Below, piece after piece: positions 9,852 through 21,051 of a stretch of 64,000 nucleotides of DNA. The notes below the pieces were generated by a model, which saw nothing but the letters and a program-made list of their open reading frames with translations, was not told the origin of the DNA and searched no databases. The stretch is from contig JAEMWC010000239.1 in the NCBI GenBank assembly GCA_016490735.1, positions 211,501 through 275,500 of the forward strand. The letters are read 5' to 3'. Position numbers and translations under genes: made by a program. Origin of the DNA: Pachyseris speciosa. Its lineage: Eukaryota > Cnidaria > Anthozoa > Scleractinia > Pachyseridae. Positions within the stretch are counted from its first letter, which is position 1; each line of letters starts with the position of its first letter.

Positions 9852-11576
9852 ATCCACATGAGTGTAGAGTTTTGCAAGATCTTAAAGACGTCACAAACAC
9901 ATCCACAGAAGATAAGAAATGTAGAGTTTTGCAAGATCTTAAGGCGTCACAAACACATCCACACGAGTGTAGAGTTTTGCAAGATCTTAAAGACGTCACA
10001 AACACATCCACAGAAGGCAAGAAGTGTAGAGTTTTGCAAGATCTTAAGACGTCACAAACACATCCACACGAGTGTAGAGTTTTGCAAGATCTTAAAGACG
10101 TCACAAACACATCCACAGAAGGTAAGAAATGTAGAGTTTTGCAAGATCTTAAGACGTCACAAACACATCCACACGAGTGTAGAGTTTTGCAAGATCTTAA
10201 AGACGTCACAAACACATCCACAGAAGGCAAGAAGTGTAGAGTTTTGCAAGATCTTAAAGACGTCACAAACACATCCACAGGAGGCAAGAAGTGTAGAGTT
10301 TTGCAAGATCTTAAGACGTCACAAACACATCCACACGAGTGTAGAGTTTTGCAAGATCTTAAAGACGTCACAAACACATCCACAGAAGGTAAGAAATGTA
10401 GAGTTTTGCAAGATCTTAAGACGTCACAAACACATCCACACGAGTGTAGAGTTTTGCAAGATCTTAAAGACGTCACAAACACATCCACAGAAGGCAAGAA
10501 GTTTAGAGTTTTGCAAGATCTTAAGACGTCACAAACACATCCACACGAATGTAGAGTTTTGCAAGATCTTAAAGACGTCACAAACACATCCACAGAAGGC
10601 AAGAAGTGTAGAGTTTTGCAAGATCTTAAGACGTCACAAACACATCCACACGAGTGTAGAGTTTTGCAAGATCTTAAAGACGTCACAAACACATCCACAG
10701 AAGGCAAGAAGTGTAGAGTTTTGCAAGATCTTAAGACGTCACAAACACATCCACACGAGTGTAGAGTTTTGCAAGATCTTAAAGACGTCACAAACACATC
10801 CACAGAAGGTAAGAAATGTAGAGTTTTGCAAGATCTTAAGGCGTCACAAACACATCCACACGAGTGTAGAGTTTTGCAAGATCTTAAAGACGTCACAAAC
10901 ACATCCACAGAAGGCAAGAAATGTAGAGTTTTGCAAGATCTTAAGACGTCACAAACACATCCACACGAGTGTAGAGTTTTGCAAGATCTTAAAGACGTCA
11001 CAAACACATCCACAGGAGGCAAGAAGTGTAGAGTTTTGCAAGATCTTAAGACGTCACAAACACATCCACACGAGTGTAGAGTTTTGCAAGATCTTAAAGA
11101 CGTCACAAACACATCCACAGAAGGCAAGAAGTGTAGAGTTTTGCAAGATCTTAAGGCGTCACAAACACATCCACACGAGTGTAGAGTTTTGCAAGATCTT
11201 AAAGACGTCACAAACACATCCACAGAAGGTAAGAAATGCAGAGTTTTACAAGATCTTAAGACGTCACAAACACATCCACACGAGTGTAGAGTTTTGCAAG
11301 ATCTTAAAGACGTCACAAACACATCCACAGAAGGCAAGAAGTGTAGAGTTTTGCAAGATCTTAAGACGTCACAAACACATCCACACGAGTGTAGAGTTTT
11401 GCAAGATCTTAAAGACGTCACAAACACATCCGCAGAAGGCAAGAAGTGTAGAGTTTTGCAAGATCTTAAGGCGTCACAAACATATCGACACGAATGTAGA
11501 GTTTTGCAAGATCGTAAGGCGTCACAAACACATCCACACGAGTGTGGAGTTTTGCAAGATCAGCTAACAAGATCAT
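9852..11576. repeat. 105-bp satellite (57 + 48 bp subunits), about 16 copies
   Basis: The array alternates a 57-base and a 48-base subunit. Both start GTAGAGTTTTGCAAGATCTT and share GACGTCACAAACACATCCAC. They differ in the tail (AGAAGGCAAGAAG or ACGAG). Both lengths are multiples of three, so two plus frames and one minus frame stay open for about 570-600 codons. The 'proteins' (VEFCKILKTSQTHPQ on plus, VDVFVTSLRSCKTLH on minus) are therefore translations of the array. Every subunit carries a GACGTCA (CRE-like) or GGCGTCA motif and the palindrome AAGATCTT. Divergence rises towards both edges. Confidence 0.95.
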
Positions 11577-14225
11577 AAGGCGTGACATCCACAAAGCGGT
11601 TTGAGTTATAGAAGGTGCGGGAGATAAGATTTGGTCTATGCTATAGTACGCCCTGCTTTGTTGTTGTTGTTTGTTTGTTTGTTTCGATTGAAGCCTATAA
11701 ACAAATTAAACCGCGTTTTCGCATCCGTCATAAAAATTTTCTCTTCCATGTGCGCTTCTCTCATAAAGTTGAAAACATTCTTCTTCAGGATTGTCAAAGT
11801 GAAAGCATTTAACTTCCTGGCTTTAATAAGAGAAGCAATTAGTCAAATAATGCTAACCGGAAACAATGATTAATCGTGGCCGTCAGTGTTTTTATGTTGC
11901 CCCTCCTAACGGTGTTTTAATAGGTGTTTTCACAAGTGCGAAACTGATATTTCATTTACATAATTTGAGGTGATTCAATACAGTCAATAAGAACAACAAG
12001 AATATGACGGAAGACGCAGGTAGCTTGCATGAATATCCTTCTTTTCATCCATGAGTTTATGCGTTTGGTTTACATCCGACGGGAGGAACCGATTTCAAAA
12101 TATATATCTACATGCAACATTAACTAATATTATCTAAATCATCACTTGAGGACCGAAGAAGGAAGTCCGAAAGCAATTGACTGTTTTGATTTCGGTCAAA
12201 GTTCTATTCAAAGAAGCTTCTGAGAAATGCTTCTGTTGAATAGGTCCGTTCCGAAAATTTCTCAAGAAGCACAGAATTAGTGCGTGCGTGTACTCCTCCA
12301 ATTTTGGCACTGACCGCAAGTGACTCCTTATTGGTGGAAATTAATTAAAATGCTAAAGATAGCCGAATTCTATTGTAGTACGCCGACTCGAAGAACTGTT
12401 TTGACGGAATTTCCGGAATTTGTGAAGAATTAATTAGATGTTCCTATCAGCTACAACTGTGTTCCGGTGGGTTAAATTATCAGTATATATTTTGCCAAGT
12501 TCCGCTTGCCGTCCCAGGAAGGCAGCGACATTTCTCCTGTTTGATCGACGAATGCATACGCACACGAGCTTTCAAACGATTAAATCGCGTTTACGGCAGT
12601 GGACATCCACATAGCCTCTCTTCTCGTCTACTGTATCCTGATTTGGGAAGGTTGGTTTTCGTGGAGAGGGGAAACCGACAACAACACAATTACAATGAAC
12701 GTGAGAAACGAAATGAAACAATCTTTGAACTCCAAATCTGCTATAATTTAAGAAATAAAAAATCTGCTCGAAATGAACTCAGAATCTTTAATTTGAAAAC
12801 CAAAAATATCTGGCCAGATTATCGAAATGTAATAAAGCAATCTCATCTACCACTGCCGACGTATAAGGTAGGGGAAAACTGATGTCTGACTGGAATGAGA
12901 TCGGAGAGAAAGGTTTACTTGACTCAAGTGAAATATTTGCTAGTTTGGTGACATGATTAACTGATGTCATGAGCAAGACAACGAGTCACAGGAACGAGAG
13001 CCTTTTTGTGCTTTTTTTACAAAATTATTTTCTGATAGTCGGTATAGTCATAATTTCACCATTCGAAATTCCTGAGCCTTTTAATAACATGAGAATTATG
13101 GAGTTGGAGAATGATGCGCCACTGAAAATGCGTTTTACACTGCTGTCAATCAAGTTTCGGAACTCTCGGTCAACTTGTGCGCTGTTTCAAGGGGTTCAAC
13201 AGGTCATGTTCCTGAGTTTTGATTGGAGGATTTCGATCCCTTTTGTTTGTTTTACATGTAGCTGTCCGTTATGTTAACGATTGTTGGCAGCATGAAACGA
13301 AATGTTCGCATGTTATTGAAAGGCGTATTGAATGGTAGTTAAACTTGTTTGGAAGCGCTGCTAAAGTTACTTGGAGAATATAACATTTTTAACCATGAGT
13401 ATTTCACATTGTAATTCACAGGCTTGCAATTTCGAGTTTGGCGTAAGCAATTTTTTAGCACTGACGCAGAAGTGACAAAAGTTCCCCATGGCTCGCATGT
13501 TGGGTTGGTGGCTTGCACTGAATAACCGCCATGCATGCAAGCATATTTTAGCCATAAAATAATTTATTCTTACCCTGGCTTGTCAGTTAACTGTCCTTTA
13601 TCAACTCACTGGGTATCAATTAATAGCTCACCCAGAGGCGCAACAGCGTTGTTGGTCTGAGCTAAATGAAGAAAAAAAAAACAGTATGTAATTTTAGTGA
13701 ATATGATCAGCGTGTATGATCCACTTACAAATTTCCAAAATGCAGTCAGCTGTACAATGATTCGAAACAACTTCCATCCGCCAATTACACTGCTTAAATA
13801 GCACAAACAAACATTTTGCTGCTCTATAACTGAAATATCTGAAAATTCGGTTGCTAAGTTTGCGCGCGATCTATCATAAACTGGAATTTTCTGCGAAAGA
13901 ACCTTAAATGATGAAATACATTTCTAACACTTGTACCATCCCGTTAGCGAAGAAGCGAAACTTACCGTTTTAGAGCAAAATACAGGTACCGATCCCAAAA
14001 ATGTGTTCTTGAAAACTGCTTATGATTTTACAAGCTCAAAATGAAGCTCTATACAGGACACACCGCGTGGTTTATGAAAAACGAGACCCTTGTTTTTCAC
14101 TACAATTGACATTGACGTAAAAGGGGCGCGGAAGAGGTTATCCAGAAACAGATGTCATGCTGAATGAACGCGTTTTTGCGTTTATTGTCTTTCCACGGCA
14201 CAAATGATCGGCGTTGACCAGGCCG
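11577..14225. other. 2.6 kb without a recognisable gene
   Basis: Only short frames without motifs occur. A T/G-rich run lies at 11660-11685. I see no inverted repeat ends. The stretch belongs to the interior of the 21-kb TTAA element. Confidence 0.4.
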
Positions 14226-14424
14226 CGTGACCCATTATACAAACAAAACACAGGTAATTTTTGTCCCAGTAAATTTCCTTTCAAAGTGTCACAGTGAGCC
14301 AGGAAGTGGGCGTGGTGTGTTTTTTCCAGCCAACAATTGTTCCAGTAAAACAGCCTCCAGCAAGCAGAAATTCATAACTAATTCCCAGCAAGTTATTTTT
14401 TATGGATACGATACTTCCCAGCCA

Positions 14425-14710
14425 GCGTCATGCTGCATGCGGAGCGGCTATTTGGTATATTGGCTCCACTGAGCACTCCTGAAGAATCAGAAAGCGAAAC
14501 ACCGGATGAAATGGAAATGGTCAGTGGACATATCCAAAACGTACGCCGAAGAGCCACTTGCCCATACAAGCGATAAGAAGAAGATACGGAAGAGGACAGT
14601 GAGGATGGTCTATGTCCAACAGTTCTGCAAAGCAGATTCGAAGAACGGCTTAACTGCAGAATACCCTGCCACTCAAACAATTTTCCACGCAGCCGGCTAC
14701 GCGTTACGCA
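14425..14710 (+). CDS. Acidic ORF fragment of unknown function
   Basis: Starting at about 14430 the plus strand reads LHAERLFGILAPLSTPEESE, then TPDEMEMVSGHIQNVRRRA, a stop, and in the same frame EEDTEEDSEDGLCPTVLQSRFE. The codon-like acidic composition suggests a decayed coding exon, possibly of the Kolobok-like element. I recognise no domain. Confidence 0.3.
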
Positions 14711-14784
14711 GAAAGTAAAATTCTACTCAGACTTCTACGTAGCTGGCTCCGCGGCTACGCGGTACGCAGAAAAATTGAAACATC

Positions 14785-15135
14785 AAAATGAATTTACAAT
14801 AATTGACAGACGTGATTCGACATGAAAACACACGCGCTAATATGTAATATTCTTCCTTCTTTAAGCCATTAAAATGAAACAAGTGTCGAAATGAGTAAAT
14901 TCACTCGAAAGTAATTTCAAAATGAATTCACAATAATTGATAGGGCGATTAGACATGAAAACACACGCGCACATATTCCTCGTTCTTTAAGCCAATAAAC
15001 CAAATTCACAATAATTGATAGTGCGAGCCGACATGAAAGCACGCGCTACATATAATATTTTTCGTTCTTCAAGTCAATGAACCGAATTCACAATAGCGTG
15101 ATTCGACATGAACACACGCGCTTCACATGAGATTA
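14785..15135. repeat. Degenerate ~95-bp tandem repeat
   Basis: Four units share the order: aattcacaataattgata, a gac(a)tgaaa(a)cacacgcgc block, then (t)tcttcgttctttaagcca. They begin near 14795, 14925, 15003 and 15075 and differ by small deletions. There is no coding potential. Confidence 0.65.
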
Positions 15136-15566
15136 AACCGAAACGAGCGCTTGTTTACGCAAATTCACAAATCGATACTCACTCAACCCTTGGCTATAGC
15201 ATTTGCTTTGAGTCGACATAATATTTGCAAACCATGGCCACTTATTGTTCTCACCTTCAGTCACTACAAATTCAGAGCTGAGTTCAGTTTTCGAAATATA
15301 TTTTAAAATGAACACTTCAATGCAAACTGAATACAGGACGAAAACTCATCTTCGCCGTGCGAAAATGAAAACATCCCAAGTCAGAACAGCCAAATGACTA
15401 GCTCTCCTTTTTTCTGTTTCCAAATCAAGAACGCCTGGACTGTTCCAAACAACGAAGGCACGAAGCTAACATATTTTAAAATATCTGTCATTTGTGGGCC
15501 TGTACATATCAAATACCGGTAACACGCGGCAATCTTTTACTTCAATGATACCAAGTTCTCACTTAC

Positions 15567-15736
15567 TTTCCGTCGCTTTCGGTCAGTTAGAGGAGACTTA
15601 AGAATGGAGCCTTTAATTAGGTTTCTCTTCAACTCAATGGTTTAATCACTGTTAGTCTGCGCAAGGACGGGCTTGTGCTCAAAACAGCTTTCCTCGAAAT
15701 ACACTGTTCAAACACAAACAAGAGCTCTTCTTCGGG
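15567..15736 (-). pseudogene. Second half of a THAP exon of the Kolobok-like element
   Basis: Reading on the minus strand from the inner insertion, the frame continues from CCGAAGAAGAGC. It resembles the end of a THAP domain (a slightly corrupted C-L-E-H-F-like stretch, then FEESCFE-like bases). It is followed by ELKRNLIKGSILKSPL and TDRKRRK and a perfect donor GTAAGT at 15561-15566. The basic tail after a THAP domain is typical. The first half of the exon lies 12.3 kb away at 28072-28259. Confidence 0.7.
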
Positions 15737-15829
15737 CTGATGCACCATGTACCAAGTCACCGGTGACGTCACGGGTGATACAGACTAAATAAAGAACAAC
15801 GATAAAACAACAAAGGTTCACGAGAATGA

Positions 15830-16120
15830 AAGAATCGATGGTTCGTTGTTTCGATGGTTCATTCAGTCCTTGATACGATGACTCGTTAGTTCGTTGGATC
15901 GCTGCTTCGTCTGGTTTGTTGGATCGCTGGTTCGATGGTTCGTTGGATCGCTGGTTCAATGGATCGCTGGTTCGATGGATCGATGGTTCGTTGGATCGAT
16001 GGTTCAATGGATCGCTGGTTCGATGGATCGATGGTTCGTTGGATCGCTGGTTCGATGGCTCGCTGTTTCGATGGTTCGTTGGTGCGCTGGTTCGTTGGTT
16101 GGTTCGCTGGTTCATTGGAA
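15830..16120. repeat. Left subterminal minisatellite of the 12.3-kb element
   Basis: Tandem and shuffled copies of GGTTCGTTGGATCG, GGTTCGATGGATCG and GGTTCAATGGATCGCT form 4-, 8- and 16-base steps. The array reads in several frames as GSLVRWIDGSMDRWF-type peptides, which are not genes. It is the inverted counterpart of 27745-27960. Confidence 0.85.
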
Positions 16121-16694
16121 ACACGGAACATGCATACTTGACGTATTAAATGTTTCCGCTGATCACATGTACCTTGTCTACCATTTGCATTCTCAAGTTT
16201 TCTCTGATTGGTCCAAGCTGCGTGAAAGGTCACATGTTATGTTGTGTCACATTATTATCATTTTTTTCGTGGCGTCGCACTGTGTCACGTTACGCTGTAT
16301 TCGTAACGCTTAAGTCTTGTGTACTGTAATTCCTCGTGTGTTCAGCTAATGGTTAGCGTTTCCCGGTTATTAGAACAGTTATTTATATAGTTTATTATAG
16401 AGTTCATTTATTATACGTTAGTTGATGCGACGTGGAGTAAACATAGATCGCAGAATCACCACCAAAGGCGGATTATCACGAAAGAAGGTGAGATAAACGC
16501 GTAAGTATCGTAAGTCTTAAGCTTATCTAAAGTGTAATTCTGCCGTAAGCTCAGTATTTTATCTGTCCTTCGCGTTTCTCAGTTACAAGAATATTTAGCA
16601 GAATACCCGTCCACTTATTTGCGCGTCATTGAAAAAGAACAGCGTGTATTGTGTTCTGCTTCGTTCTTCAAAGAACGCTGACCGAGGTAAACAA

Positions 16695-17116
16695 TGAGGC
16701 CCTGTTAGTGTTAGGCCCGGTTGTTGTGGTATCTTAACGATTTTACCGACCCAATACATGTAAATGTAAATAAAAGCAAAATGGACAGTGACATTGGCGA
16801 TATTAAATAAGACAGCGACATAATGACCTTGATGGCATTCTGACAGAAGAGAATGTCGAGAATAAGTTTATATTTTCAAAAGGTTAATCGTCCTGGCAGT
16901 ATTCTGTGTGGAAACACACTGAGGTACTACCCCTGAATTGCGACAACATTTTTTGTTGGAGAAACGAACTCCAAACTCCAAAATTGCAACATCAACATCA
17001 GTGTCACTGTATGAATTTTCAACAGTGACATGCGACCCTTCCGAAATGATGACATGTAAAGGTTTGAAATTCAGATGGGGACATAAAGACCCCCTCCCCC
17101 TCCTAACAGGGCCTCA
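16695..17116. mobile_element. MITE with TGAGGCCCTGTTAG termini
   Basis: The left end TGAGGCCCTGTTAG and the right end CTAACAGGGCCTCA are perfect inverted repeats flanked by ACAA on both sides. The interior has runs such as aaattgcaacat and gcgacccttccgaa. A relative sharing the right half is at 36950-37266. It is nested in the 12.3-kb element and encodes nothing. Confidence 0.75.
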
Positions 17117-18259
17117 ACAATGGTGGCCGGGTAATTTCCTGGGGTGGGGATGAAGGTAGAGCACAACATCAGTCAATGAAGCATGTACCGTATTTTCTCA
17201 ATTAAATGCCAGGAGCCTTTATTTCAAATTTGGCACTATGAGCCCAGGATTTATTTGAAGCAGACATTTCATTGGCGTTCAGCCTTCATTTACGAAATGT
17301 TTTTTTTTTCTGTCACTTTATCAAGGTGATTTATTATCACCCAACCTCTGAGGTATGGTAAAAATTGGTCAACAGGCAATGATTTTTCAGTTTAAAAGCA
17401 TGCAGTGAATAAAGTACACATGGGAGCCTGTTATTTTTTGTGTCATATTTGTGATTCAAATTATTTTATGCATGCATATATTAGCACTGGCCAGTTCTTA
17501 ACTGTCATGTAAGCAAGACAGCTTTACTAAAGTGTCATGCCACCATTTGCTTTCGATTATATAGATTACTGAGAACAACGAATGGCTTCCTTGTGGTACA
17601 GTTATTAAATTCATTTATAAAAATAATTTGTGGTTTACAGGAATGATGATTTAATCAAAGAGTGAACTTTTCTCTGCATTGGACATGAAATCACCATTTT
17701 CATTTTCTGATATTAAGTTACTTTTAAAAATATCATATATTGCTTTGCGCATAACAACCACTTACCTAAAATTGACCTGAGAGTAATGTAAAAATGATCT
17801 TTTCTGGATTATAACATTGACATCTTTTGTGACATTTTTGAGGTTTTGATTTAACATTTCGATCAAAAGCCAGAAATTCTGGTCATCACTTAGCCTATTG
17901 AATAATGATTTTCTGCAGAACATGTTTTTACAGAAATGTAGTGGGAGTTAATGGCATAGAGACACAGTGATAAGCTATTTAGAGCCTCTATTAACATACA
18001 AAAGTGCCCATGTGTATCATGTTTTCTGCGCATGAGTATAGGCCTCTACTTGGAAGCTCACGTTTATTCATACATTTTGCTGCTTTTGGAACTTCCTCCA
18101 AGGTTAGCAAGTTAAAAAGGTCATATTGAGTGAGCCCTTCAGACCCACTTTCCAATAACTGAAATTTAGTGTCCAAGCAGTTATCATAATAAATATGTGC
18201 ACATTGTATGGTATTATTTCGTAACTTCAAATTTACCAAGAGTCAACTTTTGTTTACAG
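17117..18259. other. Probable 5' intron or leader of the ATPase gene
   Basis: This is an AT-rich stretch upstream of the acceptor at 18258-18259. I see no clear upstream coding exon. A 5' non-coding exon or promoter may be here. Confidence 0.35.
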
Positions 18260-21051
18260 GTATGGAGGAAATAAAGGACATTGATGACCTTGTGGCAAAA
18301 GTATCAAGTGTTCCTCTTCCATGGGCAGATTGTTGCACTCCAGAAATCACCCATTGGTTGGATGTCTTCTCACGTGCTCATGGAACTCGCAAAGAATTGG
18401 TTTTTCCTGGAATGCTAGCCACAGTTGGTGCCCTCTTGGGTAAAACAGAGTTGAAGCTATTTTCAACACACAAAGAAAGGGCGAATATATTTTTTATTGG
18501 ACTAGCTCCATCTGGGTCTGGTAAAACGCCAGCTGCCCAAATAAGCTGCAGCCATCCAATTGTTAACTACCTGGAGCCTAAAATTGGAGATGGAAAGCAG
18601 CTCCTAATTGACAATTCATCCTGTTCTGGTCTTTTCAATTACTTCCTAAATGAGAAAACAGTGCCCGTAATGTGTATTGACGAGTGTCAAGGCTTCATAC
18701 ACAAGATGATATATCCCTCAAAGGGTGCAAATGACCAATCCCTTACAATGGAACGGATGTGTAAACTATATGATGGTGATGCATGGTACAGCGTGAAAGG
18801 GAGCAAGGGAAAAAGAAGTGGAACACAATTTGCAGCTGTCTCCCTTATTGCATTCACAACCCCAAAGATGTTTCTTAAAAAAGTATGGGGCAAGGCAGTG
18901 GAAAACAAAAATGGCTTTGCAGATCGTTTTATGCTCTACTGCTGTGACAGAGAGGATGTATCAATTGAAGACAAAGAAACCTTCTCAGAAAGGTTGGATG
19001 AATTTGCTGTCACTTCATTAGACATTGTGTATGAAAAGATTTATGCAGAGCATAACACACCTGATCGTGTTGAATATAAACTAAACCAATCAGCAAAAGA
19101 ATGCTACCTGAAGTTTACCAGACCAAATCCTGAAAGCAGTGCAGAGAAAAGCGATGCCAAAGTTAGCAAAAATGTTCTCAAGTTGGCTTTAATCCTTCAT
19201 GTTTTCTATGACTGCCTCAGGAAGGCCCTCGATTTCTCTGTTGGTGCAACACCTCGGATTATCAATGAGGAGACTATGAAGATGGCCATCAGCCTTTGTT
19301 CCACTCTGTCACATGTCAAAGCCCTGATGGATTTGGTAAGTATTTCTCACTTAACCTTGTTTTTTTTTTGTTTGAAACCTCTATGACATTAAAAGTGGAC
19401 CCATGGATTAAGCAGACACCCTCTGTCAGCAGATATTTTGCCTGGTCCCGAAAATACAGTGTATTGAGAAAAAGAAACCCCATAGTACACTGTATTAGGA
19501 GGACACCTGTAATAATAAAGTGAGTGCAGACATCAAAATAAAATTTATTTTTAATTGGCCATTTCTTTCATTTAAAGGAGCACTGTCAATGATTTTTTTT
19601 GTTGTTGGAAATTAACAAAGCAATAAAAGAATTTGTAAAAATGTAACTGAAAAGAAATGGCTCAGAACAGTTTTGAACTGGTAATTTTAGCACTTTAAAA
19701 CTATGCAAACTTGTGACAGGTTATTGAAAGCCAAGATTGAATAAGAGCCCATCTTGAAAATGATGGGCAGATTATTTTAAGTTTTTTCCTTTTATCGTGG
19801 ATAGAACATCTAAAAACTGAATTTGATGCATTTCCCAAATGAAATTTTCTCTGTATCTTCCCCCCTCTCCCCCTTTTTGAAGGTGTGCATGAACAAGGTC
19901 TACTTCAAGCAAAACAAGAGATATTGTTCACTAAAAAAAATAACCTTTAAATTTTTGTAGACTACTCTGAAGAGTTTATGTTGATTTCAGAATGCTACTG
20001 TATGTCCAAATATTGCACAATTTTCACAAAACCTATTAAGCAGACATTCTCTATTAAGCAGACACTTGCAAAAGTCTTGAGGGTGTCTGTTTAAAAAAGA
20101 GGGGTTTCACTGTACAGCTAACTCATAATGAGAATCAGTTGTTGGTCCATTCAGAAAATTATTATACACTTGTTGGTTTACAAGCTTGAAGTGGGACATT
20201 GTGGTTTTACATACACATGTTAAACTAAGTTCAGTGAACACTGCTACAAGTCCATGGTACAAGACTTATACATGTCAACAAATGTAATGCTACATCTGTA
20301 GACTTGAAATATCCAGGTCAACACAATTTTACTTTAGTCCAACTTGCATTGTATTCATTTTCTTAAAACAGAACAATTTGTAAACTAATCACTTGTAAGA
20401 TTTGCCATCCAGGTTGAAGAAATTGCATTCCCACTTACTCTTAACATGAAGTTATGACTTGACATGTGAATTACCACATGCAGAACCTTAAGAAATTGAA
20501 GCAAATATATCAGTTGTACTGACTAGGCCTCTTGGTCTTATGTACCAAGCTATAATTATAATAATAGTAATTAGTTGTTATTAACTTCCTCCACTTTTGA
20601 ACTATTTTTATACTAGAGCGCTACAATAAAAGATGGGGAGCGTCCTATCAAAACTGGAACATCGGCAGATGAGATCAAACAGAGGATTCTTGGTGAAACA
20701 GCTGACATGTTCACCACAGCGAAAAGAGTCTACACAAGTTTCTCCTCAATTCGTCGTCCATCCCCTGCTTTTGTTATGGAGCAATTTCAGGCCTTAGAGA
20801 ATGAAGGTCTTGGGGCAGTGAGGAATATTCACCGCTCCACTGTCTTTTTCAAGAAAGTTCCTGAAACCTTCCACCATGAGGAATATAAACTTGGAAAGCA
20901 TAACATCACCTTTCAAGTATACAAACAAATGTTTGAAACCACAGATGCATTTTACGATGATGACCAACGGATGGACCTGGTAAGGAGGTACCCATGGACG
21001 GAGGATGCCCAGCGATTCAATTACATCCAAGTTTGTGAAGCAAACGAATAG
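18260..21051 (+). CDS. DUF3987-type P-loop ATPase carried by the 12.3-kb element (2 exons)
   Basis: Exon 1 follows TTTGTTTACAG and has its ATG at 18262 (MEEIKDIDDLVAKV). It ends at 19335 before GTAAGT. Exon 2 is 20617-21051. Both junctions are phase 0, and the total is 502 residues. A Walker A motif (GLAPSGSGKTPAAQ, about residues 90-103) and a Walker B-like VMCIDECQG (about residue 135) are clear. They are followed by KLYDGDAWYSVKGSKGKRSG and AAVSLIAFTTPKMF...FADRFMLYC, matching the order of bacterial and phage DUF3987 proteins, which are primase- or helicase-associated ATPases. The C-terminal half has a winged-helix look (RRPSPAFVMEQFQALENEGL). There are no in-frame stops. I infer a role in element replication or transposition, since it shares the element with a transposase-like gene. 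DNA-binding or helicase action is unproven. Confidence 0.85.

Noticed and set aside
9733..11578. Three ORFs of about 570-600 codons on both strands
   Set aside because: The repeat length is a multiple of three with no stop in these frames. There is no domain and both strands are open alike.
15708..16313. ORFs rich in WFVGSLDRW or NEPSIQRT peptides (also at 27508-28172)
   Set aside because: They are readings of the subterminal minisatellites. The same peptides appear on opposite strands at the two ends.
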